Shown here: piece after piece, positions 56,324 through 64,000 of the stretch
How the letters are laid out: every line of letters starts with the position of its first letter
Numbering within the stretch: position 1 is the stretch's first letter
Assembly: GCA_030680805.1 (NCBI GenBank)
Contig: JAUXUK010000070.1
Coordinates: forward strand, 1 to 64,000
Length of the DNA: 64,000 bases
Direction of reading: 5' to 3'
Source of the DNA: Sulfuritalea sp.
Lineage (GTDB): Bacteria; Pseudomonadota; Gammaproteobacteria; Burkholderiales; Rhodocyclaceae
Program-made: the position numbers and the translations under genes
The notes under the pieces: generated by a model
Seen by the model: the letters and a program-made list of their open reading frames with translations, nothing else
Told to the model about the DNA's origin: nothing
The model's database searches: none

Positions 56324-57892
56324 ATGAATAGCACGCCCCGCCTAACAGACGATCAAGCCGATGATTTCCTTTTTGCCGAAGAAGCGGAAGTCACCGCCAC
56401 GGAGGGAAAGGCCGCATGGAAGGTCCTCATCGCCGACGATGAGCCCGATGTTCATGTTGCGACAAAACTTGTCTTGAAGGACTTCTCTTTCTGCGATCGT
56501 GGTATCGAGTTCTTTGATGCCTATGACGGAAATCAGACGTGTGAGCTTCTTCGACAGAATCCGGACACAGCCGTGGTGTTCCTCGATGTGGTGATGGAAA
56601 CAGAGGATTCGGGACTCAGGACCGTCAGGCGCATTCGCGAGGAGATCGGCAATCAGATGGTGCGCATCATATTGCGCACTGGCCAGCCGGGTCATGCACC
56701 GGAAGAGCATGTGGTTTTGAACTATCACATCAACGATTACAAATCGAAATCGGAGATGACGGCGAAGAAGCTCTTTACCTCTCTCGTTTCGGCCCTTCGC
56801 TCATTTCAGGATCTGCAGACCATCGAGTCCAGCCGGCGCGGCCTGGTCAAGGTTCTCGACGCTGCCAGCAACATGGATTTTCGCTCGAGAAATCTCTTTG
56901 TTTCCGGTCTGCTGATGCAGCTCGGGTCGTTGCTCGATATTGGCGACAATGACCTGATCCTGATCCGGCGCGGAGATGCAGGAGGCGAGGACATAATCAT
57001 GGCAGCCTGCGGCGGCTTCGATGCTTTCATCGGCGCGCCGATCAAGGACATCCTTGATGCCGAAGGCATTGAGCGCGTTACCGGGGTGTTTTCAGGCGGC
57101 GTCACGCATATCGATGACAAGCGATCAATCTATCTGGTACCGATGCCGAACCTGAGCGACGTTGCCGTTTATGTCGGCGGCGCAAGAAAGATCAGTGAAA
57201 CGGAACTGGCACTAATCGACATTTTTTGCATGAAGATCGTCCTCGCCTACGACAACTTTGAATTTGTAGAGCAGTCGAGGTTGGACCACGGCGCCGAGAT
57301 TGCGCTGTTGGCGAAGCTGACGGCGCGCGCGTCCTACCTTCCGCTTTCCCATGCCATCAATCGCGGCAGGCTCAGTCGGGAGATCGCTTCGCGGATGAAG
57401 GAAAAGGACACCATTCGGGCGATCGCAAGGCACCTTCCGGAACTGCTCGAGCGCGCAGCCGTGCTCGCCGACATGGGCAATCACCTGATTCCCTCGACCG
57501 TTCTGGAAAGTACGGCGGCCCTTTCGGCGGAAGACCTGGCGCAAGTTCACCGACATTCGCAACTCGGGGCCTCGATGTTGCAGGATGTCTTGAACGAGGT
57601 GAGGGGCGGGCGCGTCTTCAGTCTTGCTGGCGAGGTCGCGCTGTCGCACCACGAGAATTTCGACGGCTCGGGCTACCCCAATCGCCTGAAAGGCGAAGAC
57701 ATTCCCTTGTCGGGACGGATTGTCGCTGTCGCCGACTGCTACCTTGCGATCACTTCTTCCCGCCCGTGGCGCACGGCAATCGGCCACGAGCAGGCGCTTG
57801 AAATGATCAGGCAGGATTCCGGCGGAAAATTCGACCCGCGGGTGATTGAGGCTTTCATGGCAGTGATCCCGGCCTTTCGCAAGGGCTCCTGA
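56324..57892 (+). CDS. response regulator: receiver - DUF3369 - degenerate HD-GYP
   Basis: A 522-residue regulator. Receiver domain about residues 33-160 (IADDEPDVHV, phospho-aspartate in VVFLDVVMETED, IILRTGQP). DUF3369 about 185-330 (LQTIESSRRGLVKVLDAASN). An HD-GYP-type domain occupies the end, but the HD signature reads LADMGN in place of LHDIGK, and D(Y/F)DA reads DCYLAI, while HHENFDGSGYPNRLKG is kept. Hydrolysis of c-di-GMP is therefore doubtful. It is convergent with the large PAS kinase, with only two bases between stops, and is probably its partner. Confidence 0.9.
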   Translation: MNSTPRLTDDQADDFLFAEEAEVTATEGKAAWKVLIADDEPDVHVATKLVLKDFSFCDRGIEFFDAYDGNQTCELLRQNPDTAVVFLDVVMETEDSGLRTVRRIREEIGNQMVRIILRTGQPGHAPEEHVVLNYHINDYKSKSEMTAKKLFTSLVSALRSFQDLQTIESSRRGLVKVLDAASNMDFRSRNLFVSGLLMQLGSLLDIGDNDLILIRRGDAGGEDIIMAACGGFDAFIGAPIKDILDAEGIERVTGVFSGGVTHIDDKRSIYLVPMPNLSDVAVYVGGARKISETELALIDIFCMKIVLAYDNFEFVEQSRLDHGAEIALLAKLTARASYLPLSHAINRGRLSREIASRMKEKDTIRAIARHLPELLERAAVLADMGNHLIPSTVLESTAALSAEDLAQVHRHSQLGASMLQDVLNEVRGGRVFSLAGEVALSHHENFDGSGYPNRLKGEDIPLSGRIVAVADCYLAITSSRPWRTAIGHEQALEMIRQDSGGKFDPRVIEAFMAVIPAFRKGS

Positions 57893-57894
57893 TT

Positions 57895-60800
57895 TCAGGG
57901 ACTGTCACGGTCTGAGGAGTCGCGGGTATCTTCTGCTCTGCGGGCCCGCTCCCGCCGGTCGTTGATTGACTGGATGGACTGATCCTGCTGCGGGGCGGTT
58001 GTCGCCAACGTGATCGTAAAGCAGGTTCCCTGGCCAGGAACGCTCGCAACGCTGATTCGCCCACCGAGGATGCTGAATACCATGTTGTGCGCGATATTCA
58101 GCCCGAGACCGCTGCCGCCCTGCCCGAGTTTGGTGGTAAAAAAGGGATCAAAGATTCGCGGCAGGACATCCGGTGGTATGCCTTTGCCATTGTCGCTGAC
58201 TTTCAGAATGACAGTTTCAGCGCTCTGACCCTTTTCGGCTTCGATGCGAATCCGGCCGGCCGGGCAACCATCGAAGCCGTGAATGATGCTGTTGTTGATC
58301 AGGTTGGTCACTACCTGACCGAGTGGTCCGGGAAAGCTTTCCAGAACTATGTCATCGGGAATATCCTGTTCAATGACGTGGGGTGTTTTGCGGATGGTCG
58401 GTCCGATTGTCGTCACTACTTCCGCGATCATTTCTGCAAGCTTGAAACTGCGCCTTTGCGAACTGGTCTGGTCAACGGCGACCTGCTTGAAGCTGGACAC
58501 CAGTTCGGCCGCCTTGTTCAGGTTGCGGACAAGAACATCGCCAGCGGAATCGGTGTTGGCCAGAAACTCATCGAGTACCGAGCGTTTCAATCCGGTCTTC
58601 AGGGCTTCTCCCATTTTTCTGCTGGTCGATACAAGGTGAGTTGCCACCATAAGGCTGTTGCCGATCGGCGTATTGAGTTCGTGGGCGATTCCAGCGACCA
58701 TCGAGCCCAGACCCGCGAGCTTTTCGCTGCGCACCAGTTCATCTTGCGTCTGTTCGAGATTCTGGATCACCACCCCCAGTTCGGACAGGGCTTGCTGCAA
58801 GGCTTCCGCCCTGTCCTGCAGGCCGGCCTCTGCTCGCCGCTGCTCGGTGATGTCGCGCAGGGTTTCTATCGCCCCGATGACTCGTCCGGCCGGGTTGCGC
58901 AGGGGCGCAGCGGTAAAGTACAGCCAGCATCCTTCCTTGCCGAAATTGGGAAAGAATTCCTCGGCCTCGAAAGCGCCGTCAATGAGTTCCGAGCGTCGCC
59001 ATCTTGAATAGTGGCGTGCGACCTCACTCTCCGACTCTCCGTCGACGATCAGATCAGCCATCATCGGCCGTTCGCCGCTGTAGAAGGCCCGCCACTGCTT
59101 GCTGGTTCCAAGGATTGACTCGGCTTCCACGCCGGTGAGTTTCTCGCAGGCGCGGTTCCAGTGCGTTACCAGGTGGTCGCGGTCAAGAACGAACGCGGCG
59201 ATCGGGCTGCCATCGATGATTTGCGCCAGACGTGCCTGTGTCGCGCCAAGGTCCGTCAGGGTCTTCTGCAGGGCCTCGGTACGATCGGCCACCTTGCGTT
59301 CGAGTGTGGCGTTGAATTCCCTCAGCGCGGTCTCGTTGCGCTTGCGTTCGGTGACATCGGTGTAGGTGGTGATGAAGCCGCCTTCCGGCAGTGGTTTGCC
59401 GACCACCTCGATGACCGACCCGTCCGGACGTTGGCGCTCATACACATGCGGCTCGGAGCGCAGCGCCTGGAGCACCCGCGTCTGCACCTGCTCATCGGCG
59501 TCGCCGGGACCATATTCTCCGTGCTCGGCGTTGTAGCGAATGTAAGTCTCGAACGGCGTGCCCGGTATGCCGAGAGATTCCGGGAGGCTGAGAAGTTCCA
59601 GAAATCTGGGGTTGCAAACGACGAGCTTGAGGTTGGCATCGAACATCGAGATACCCTGGCTGATGTTGCCAACGGCATGGCGCAGCACGGACAGGGATTT
59701 CTCCATATCGCGCTCACGGGCGCGCTGCTCGTCCTGCTTGCGCTCCGAAATATCTTCCTGCAGCAAGACGAGGCCCGCAGGCGCGCCGTCAATCAGGACA
59801 GGGGCCGTACGAACCAGAAGGGTGCCACCGTTCGGGTTGAGGAGTTCAACCGAGTTCGCCGGAAACTGGGCGAGATACTCAAAACGGGTGTCGGTTTGTT
59901 CGTCGACGTCCCCCGGCCCGTAGAAGCCGTTCTGCGCGAGGATGCGCAAACTGGTCTTGACCGTGCCCCCCTTTGAAATCGAGCCCTTGGTCAGGCCAAA
60001 CAGGGTTTCGACCTTGTCATTCCAGAAGATGGTGTTGAGGTCGGTGTCGAGCACCAGAACACCGAAGGGCAGGTTGGTCAGAACCTCCTGAAAATAGGAG
60101 GCCGTACGCAGATTTTCCTGTTCGGCCCTGTCCTTCAGTGCGGCTTCGGCCCGGCGTCGTTCGGTGACGTCCTGCAGGGTTTCGATGGCGCCGACGACGT
60201 GTCCACTTTCGTCCCGCAGCGGCGCCGCAGTAAAGAACACCCAGCGTCCTTCTTCGCCGAAATTCGGGAAGAAGTCCTCCGCTTCGTAGGCGCCGTCAAT
60301 GAGCTTCGAGTGCTGCCATTTGGTCCGGTAGTGCTGGTCGAACGAGTCCTCGGCCCCCCCGGACAGGATCAGGTCGGCCATCACCGGCCGTTCGCTGGCA
60401 TAAAAAGGCCGCCATTGGTCGCGGGTTCCCAGCACCGAAGTTGCACTGACACCGGTCAGGTTTTCGCAGGCGTGGTTCCAGTAGGCGACCCGATGATCGC
60501 GATCGAGGACGAAGGTCGCGACCGAACTGCCGCCAAGAACCTGCGCCAGACCCGTGCGGCTGACATCGCGCTCGATTCCGGCGCGGATGGCTTGGGCTTC
60601 CGCGCGTTTGCGTTCGCTGACGTCTGTATAGATGGTGACAAAGCCGCCGTCGGGGAGGGGTGCACCACGAATCTCGAGCACTTTCCCGTCCGGTCGCGTG
60701 CGCTCGAAGACATGAGGTCGCATGTTGTGCGCCCGTTCGCAGGCTTCCTTTGCCTGCACATCGGGGTCTCCCGGTCCGTATTCGCCGCGCTTCGCGTTGA

Positions 60801-60990
60801 AGAGCACCAGGGTATGGAATGATGGCAGCCCGGCGACAAACAACTCGCCGGGAAAATCAAGCAGATCGCGAAATGCCTGGTTGCAGGCCAGCATTTCAAG
60901 CCTGGAGTTGAAAATGGATACGCCGCCCGGGAAGCAGTCGATGATTGTCTGAAACTTTTCCGGCAGGACTCCTTCAGCTTCGACGTGCAT
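57895..60990 (-). CDS. multi-PAS sensor histidine kinase
   Basis: A 1031-residue soluble kinase without membrane segments. Order: PAS_7-type domain, PAS, PAS, PAS_7-type domain, PAS, coiled coil, phospho-acceptor domain (GIAHELNTPIGNS with H near 790) and HATPase (TNLINNSIIHGF, DNGKGIPP, GSGLGLNIAH). The PAS_7-PAS pair is present twice: FNAKRGEYGPGDPDVQ/YNAEHGEYGPGDADEQ and FVLDRDHRVAYWNHACE/FVLDRDHLVTHWNRACE. The kinase should phosphorylate a receiver protein, most likely the convergent response regulator. It starts 21 bases after the adenylate cyclase gene on the same strand. Confidence 0.92.
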   Translation of the reverse strand: MHVEAEGVLPEKFQTIIDCFPGGVSIFNSRLEMLACNQAFRDLLDFPGELFVAGLPSFHTLVLFNAKRGEYGPGDPDVQAKEACERAHNMRPHVFERTRPDGKVLEIRGAPLPDGGFVTIYTDVSERKRAEAQAIRAGIERDVSRTGLAQVLGGSSVATFVLDRDHRVAYWNHACENLTGVSATSVLGTRDQWRPFYASERPVMADLILSGGAEDSFDQHYRTKWQHSKLIDGAYEAEDFFPNFGEEGRWVFFTAAPLRDESGHVVGAIETLQDVTERRRAEAALKDRAEQENLRTASYFQEVLTNLPFGVLVLDTDLNTIFWNDKVETLFGLTKGSISKGGTVKTSLRILAQNGFYGPGDVDEQTDTRFEYLAQFPANSVELLNPNGGTLLVRTAPVLIDGAPAGLVLLQEDISERKQDEQRARERDMEKSLSVLRHAVGNISQGISMFDANLKLVVCNPRFLELLSLPESLGIPGTPFETYIRYNAEHGEYGPGDADEQVQTRVLQALRSEPHVYERQRPDGSVIEVVGKPLPEGGFITTYTDVTERKRNETALREFNATLERKVADRTEALQKTLTDLGATQARLAQIIDGSPIAAFVLDRDHLVTHWNRACEKLTGVEAESILGTSKQWRAFYSGERPMMADLIVDGESESEVARHYSRWRRSELIDGAFEAEEFFPNFGKEGCWLYFTAAPLRNPAGRVIGAIETLRDITEQRRAEAGLQDRAEALQQALSELGVVIQNLEQTQDELVRSEKLAGLGSMVAGIAHELNTPIGNSLMVATHLVSTSRKMGEALKTGLKRSVLDEFLANTDSAGDVLVRNLNKAAELVSSFKQVAVDQTSSQRRSFKLAEMIAEVVTTIGPTIRKTPHVIEQDIPDDIVLESFPGPLGQVVTNLINNSIIHGFDGCPAGRIRIEAEKGQSAETVILKVSDNGKGIPPDVLPRIFDPFFTTKLGQGGSGLGLNIAHNMVFSILGGRISVASVPGQGTCFTITLATTAPQQDQSIQSINDRRERARRAEDTRDSSDRDSP

Positions 60991-61011
60991 TCGCTTTGGT
61001 CCGGCCGCCGG

Positions 61012-63318
61012 CTACTTGGATTCCATTACCCAGACTCCGTCCCAGTCATCGCCTGGCGGATTGGCGATGAAGTGCTCGCAGCGCTCAATGTACATCTTCG
61101 CCGCCTTGTCGTGATCGTTGAGGGCCAGGACCTCATTGAACTCACCCATGGCATCGTCCCATTTCTGCTGCCTGTATTTCACCAGCCCGGACTTGAAGTG
61201 GCGCAGGGCATCGATCATCTGCGGATAGCTTTCCTCGGTGTGGTAGTCAAGAATTTCATGGATGGCGACCGGCTTGGTCTTGCCCTTTACCACTACCAGA
61301 TCGAGTTCCCGGCTGAAATAGGTCGCCTTCAGGGCCTTGTAGGTGAATTCGCTGATCAGGATGTGCGCGCCGTATTGCTTGCAGGCGGATTCCAGGCGGG
61401 CCGAAAGATTCACGCCGTCACCGATGATGGTGTAGTTCATCTGCTTCTTCGAGCCGATATTGCCCGACACCACATTGTCGGTATTGAGCCCGATGCCGAT
61501 GTCGACCGGCATCTTGCCTTCGTTGATGCGACTGCGATTCCAGACGTTGAGTTCCTTGATCATGGCGATCGCCGTGCGCACCGCTCGGTCGGCATCGTCA
61601 TCATGCCCGACCGGGATGCCGAAGGCTGCCATGATCGCGTCGCCAATGAACTTGTCCAGCATGCCGCCTTCATGCTGGATGCAATCCATCATCAGCGTGA
61701 AATACTCGTTGAGCAGGGCTACGGTCCCCTGGGCGCCCAACTGCTCGGTGATGGTGGTGAAGCCACGGATATCCGAGAACAGGATGGTGGCGAGGATGCT
61801 CTTGCCGCCCAGCATTTCGCCGCCGCTGGCGATCATCTGGTCGGCAATGCCCGGATCCATATAGCGCGAAAGGGTAGACTTCATCCGTTTTTCACTGGAG
61901 ATGTCTTCCAGCATCAGCATCGAGCCGATGCGTTTCTTCTCCATCGACAGCAGCGGCAGTGCCGTGAGATTGACCGACAGCTTGTCCTCGCCGACGATCA
62001 GTTCCGCCTCCATGATCACTTCGGTGGTTTGCGTATCGGCGACGCGCTTGAGCTTTTCCGGAATCCATGCGTTGCTGCCGGCGAAGAACTCTGCCGCGGG
62101 CTTCTGCAGAATCTGCGGCAGGTGCACGCGCAGAATGCGCAGGCCTGCGGCGTTGCAGGTGGCGATGCGCTCCGCTTCATCAAGCGTGATCACTGCGTTC
62201 GACATCGACTCCAGCATCGCCTCGTTGTAGTTCTTCATGTTCTGCACATCGGCAAACAGCTTGGCGTTTTCCAGCGCAATCGAAATCTGCGCCGTAAAGG
62301 CGCGCAGGCGCGATTCATCTTCGCTGGTAAACGGGCCGCCGCGTTTGTTCAGCACCTGCGTGACGCCGATCACCTTGCCGTGCTTGTTGACGATGGGCAC
62401 GCAGAGGATCGAGCGGGTGAAGTAGCCGGTCTTCTTGTCGAATGCCGGATTGAACCGCAGGTCGGCGTAGGCGTAGGGAATGTTGATCGCCTTGCCCGAG
62501 GTGAATACGGCACCGGCAATGCCGAGATGGTTGGGCAGGCGGATCTGTACCGACTCCAGTCCCTGGCCGACCTCCGACCACAGCTCGTTGGTCTTCTCCT
62601 CGTTGAGGAACAGCGTCGAGCGTTCGGCATTCAGCAGGCGCGTTGCTTCGCCCATGACTTTCTGCAGCAGGGAGCCCAGCTTGATGTCGGCCGTGACTTC
62701 GGAGACGACGTCGATGAACTCCATCTCCTGGCGGCGGATGGCCTGCATGCGCTCGATGAACTGGGCGCTTTGCAGTGCCAGCGTGCCCTGGCTGGTCATG
62801 GCTTCGAGCAGGTTCAGGTCCTGTTTGGTGAACTTGCCGCTGCGTTTGTTGAGTGTCTGTGCGACACCGATGATCTCGCCCTTGACCGTCCTGATCGGCA
62901 CGCAAAGGATGTTGTGCGTGGTAAAGCCGGTCTGTTCGTCGATCGAACGGTTGAAGCGGTCGTCGGCGTAGGCGTCGGCGATGATCAGCGCTTCACCCGC
63001 GGTATAGACGTAGCCTGCGACGCCGCTGGTATTGAGGATCCGAATTTCGCGCTGGATGTTGCCTTGCGCCACGCGCGAGTACAACTCGTTGGTGTCGGGG
63101 TCGTTGAGGAACAGCGACCCACGTTCGGCATTCAGCTCGGTGGTGGTCATTTCAACCAGTGCCTGCAGCACTTCATCGAGCGTGCCATAGCTGGCCATGC
63201 GGCGCGTGACCTCGAGCAGCAGCTCAAGATGGCGCAGCCGGCGACGGCCTTCCTGGTCGCGCTCAGCCGACTTCTTCTCGGCCCCGACGGGAGGGACGGG
63301 CGGGTCGATTGCGTTCAT
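61012..63318 (-). CDS. GAF-GAF-PAS class III adenylate cyclase
   Basis: A 768-residue cytoplasmic cyclase. Two GAF domains (about 40-180 and 210-360; both with AERSxLFLN and LCVPI), a PAS-like domain (about 375-480), the class III catalytic domain (about 495-680) and a helical C-terminal tail with a TPR-like part. Catalytic residues: metal aspartates in FSDIRGFT and FIGDAIMA, adenine-selecting lysine in LDKFIGD, aspartate in IIGDGVNLSARLE, and the N-R pair in NLSARLE. It should make cAMP in response to GAF ligands. The start overlaps the stop of the coiled-coil gene by ATGA. Confidence 0.93.
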   Translation of the reverse strand: MNAIDPPVPPVGAEKKSAERDQEGRRRLRHLELLLEVTRRMASYGTLDEVLQALVEMTTTELNAERGSLFLNDPDTNELYSRVAQGNIQREIRILNTSGVAGYVYTAGEALIIADAYADDRFNRSIDEQTGFTTHNILCVPIRTVKGEIIGVAQTLNKRSGKFTKQDLNLLEAMTSQGTLALQSAQFIERMQAIRRQEMEFIDVVSEVTADIKLGSLLQKVMGEATRLLNAERSTLFLNEEKTNELWSEVGQGLESVQIRLPNHLGIAGAVFTSGKAINIPYAYADLRFNPAFDKKTGYFTRSILCVPIVNKHGKVIGVTQVLNKRGGPFTSEDESRLRAFTAQISIALENAKLFADVQNMKNYNEAMLESMSNAVITLDEAERIATCNAAGLRILRVHLPQILQKPAAEFFAGSNAWIPEKLKRVADTQTTEVIMEAELIVGEDKLSVNLTALPLLSMEKKRIGSMLMLEDISSEKRMKSTLSRYMDPGIADQMIASGGEMLGGKSILATILFSDIRGFTTITEQLGAQGTVALLNEYFTLMMDCIQHEGGMLDKFIGDAIMAAFGIPVGHDDDADRAVRTAIAMIKELNVWNRSRINEGKMPVDIGIGLNTDNVVSGNIGSKKQMNYTIIGDGVNLSARLESACKQYGAHILISEFTYKALKATYFSRELDLVVVKGKTKPVAIHEILDYHTEESYPQMIDALRHFKSGLVKYRQQKWDDAMGEFNEVLALNDHDKAAKMYIERCEHFIANPPGDDWDGVWVMESK

Positions 63319-63983
63319 GATCGCTTCGATCCCATGGCTTCGATCTGGTCGCGCAAAGCCTGTATGGTGTGCTGCAACTGCGCACCCTCGTCGGCGAACA
63401 GCGTTCGCTCCCGATTGACTGAATTGACCTTGTCGATCTGCGCCAGCTCCAGGCTTTCGCGCAAGCCGCTGACTGTTTGCCGCAGTTGCGCGATTTCGCC
63501 CTGCGCACTGACCAGCGCTGTCCGCACCGCGTTGTCGGTGTCGGCCCGTGCGCGTTCCAGTTCTTCTCGCAGTGCGGCCGAGGTGGCCTTCAACTGCTGC
63601 ATTTCGTTATGGCCGACGACACGCTCAAGTTGCACCGCGTGATCGCGTTCGGCGCGCGATTGCTCCAGTTCATCGCGCAAGGCAGCGGCCGTTGCCTTGA
63701 GCATCTGGGCTTCCTGATTCGCGGCGACACGTTCCTGCTGGACGGCCTTTTCGCGCTCGATGCGGGCTCGCTCCAGTTCTTCGCGCAGGGCGCCGACGGT
63801 GATCTTCAGCTGCGATAGCTCTGCCGCGCTGGCCTGGGTGGCACGCAGGGTTGAGTCGTGGATTTCAGCGTGTGCCGCCTCGAGCTCCGTGCGCAAAGCC
63901 ATCACCGTGCGCTTCATGTCCCGGGAATCGGCCTGGGCCAGAGCGAGTTCTTCTTCGATGGTCGATACTTCAGCGGTCGTCAT
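63315..63983 (-). CDS. coiled-coil protein upstream of the cyclase
   Basis: A 222-residue protein that is almost entirely coiled coil, with heptad-like repeats of ALREELERARxxxD/E (ALREELERARIERE, ALRDELEQSRAERD, ALREELERARADTD). No signal peptide or membrane segment is present. It overlaps the cyclase gene by ATGA, so the two are co-translated. It may tether or cluster the cyclase and kinase. The start lies 17 bases from the window edge, so an upstream gene in the same operon cannot be seen. Confidence 0.8.
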   Translation of the reverse strand: MTTAEVSTIEEELALAQADSRDMKRTVMALRTELEAAHAEIHDSTLRATQASAAELSQLKITVGALREELERARIEREKAVQQERVAANQEAQMLKATAAALRDELEQSRAERDHAVQLERVVGHNEMQQLKATSAALREELERARADTDNAVRTALVSAQGEIAQLRQTVSGLRESLELAQIDKVNSVNRERTLFADEGAQLQHTIQALRDQIEAMGSKRS

Positions 63984-64000
63984 GGAGCGAACAGGTGATC

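Noticed and set aside
60985-63642. An 885-codon open frame antisense to the adenylate cyclase gene
   Set aside because: The cyclase on the other strand has intact GAF and catalytic motifs; this frame shows only the usual shadow composition.

Overview
The window is high-GC DNA from a betaproteobacterial chromosome, most plausibly Rhodocyclales or a close relative. That placement is inferred from gene order and protein character: ffs - dnaX - ybaB - recR, petABC - sspA - sspB, a COG4255-type gene overlapping recJ, lolC-lolD, and an Aromatoleum-type aldehyde oxidoreductase operon next to an indolepyruvate-type ferredoxin oxidoreductase. I see 56 protein genes and one RNA gene (4.5S SRP RNA), no tRNA, rRNA, CRISPR, insertion sequence or prophage. 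No gap between genes exceeds 300 bases; the larger gaps hold promoters, operators, ffs or short dispersed repeats.

Left part (1-16.2 kb): a wax ester synthase/DGAT gene, a membrane FHA protein with a small unknown partner, a fused indolepyruvate:ferredoxin oxidoreductase with a ketopantoate-reductase-like gene, read divergently from an Lrp/AsnC regulator, an OB-fold exported protein and a GGDEF/EAL protein. A four-gene bufferin-type RiPP operon follows (DUF2282 precursor, DUF692 MNIO enzyme, DUF2063 partner, DoxX), then prfC, a ribbon-helix-helix protein and a DJ-1/PfpI protein.

The most unusual block is 16.4-29.3 kb on the + strand. A CHASE-PAS-PAS-GGDEF-EAL protein is followed closely by six tightly packed genes, mostly with overlapping stop/start codons: an exported TPR protein built from a duplicated module of about 350 residues, a PqqD-like small protein, a CarB-like tandem ATP-grasp enzyme, a fold-III PLP decarboxylase with an N-terminal extension, a fusion of a urea-transporter-like membrane domain to a zinc sirtuin, and a NAD-synthetase-like ATP pyrophosphatase. 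I do not know this combination as a described system; it is the main candidate for something new.

Middle (29.5-43 kb): GNAT acetyltransferase, recJ, a VapBC-type toxin-antitoxin pair, lolCD (with a LolD N-terminus encoded by a dispersed repeat), DUF2062 and fumarylacetoacetase-family genes, an exported monohaem protein, a CBS-pair protein, comEC (its start codon lies in a perfect hairpin), srkA and an alpha/beta hydrolase.

Right part (43-64 kb): a tungsten aldehyde oxidoreductase operon (polyferredoxin, catalytic subunit, FAD subunit, MoaD-like, small unknown), ffs, a Spy-like periplasmic protein, dnaX-ybaB-recR with a coupled class III CoA-transferase, the cytochrome bc1 operon petABC, sspA-sspB, and a signalling cluster: a DUF3369/degenerate HD-GYP response regulator convergent with a large PAS histidine kinase, preceded by a GAF-GAF-PAS adenylate cyclase and a coiled-coil protein. 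Together these suggest a respiring, probably facultatively anaerobic organism that degrades aromatic or amino-acid-derived compounds and has heavy c-di-GMP and two-component signalling.
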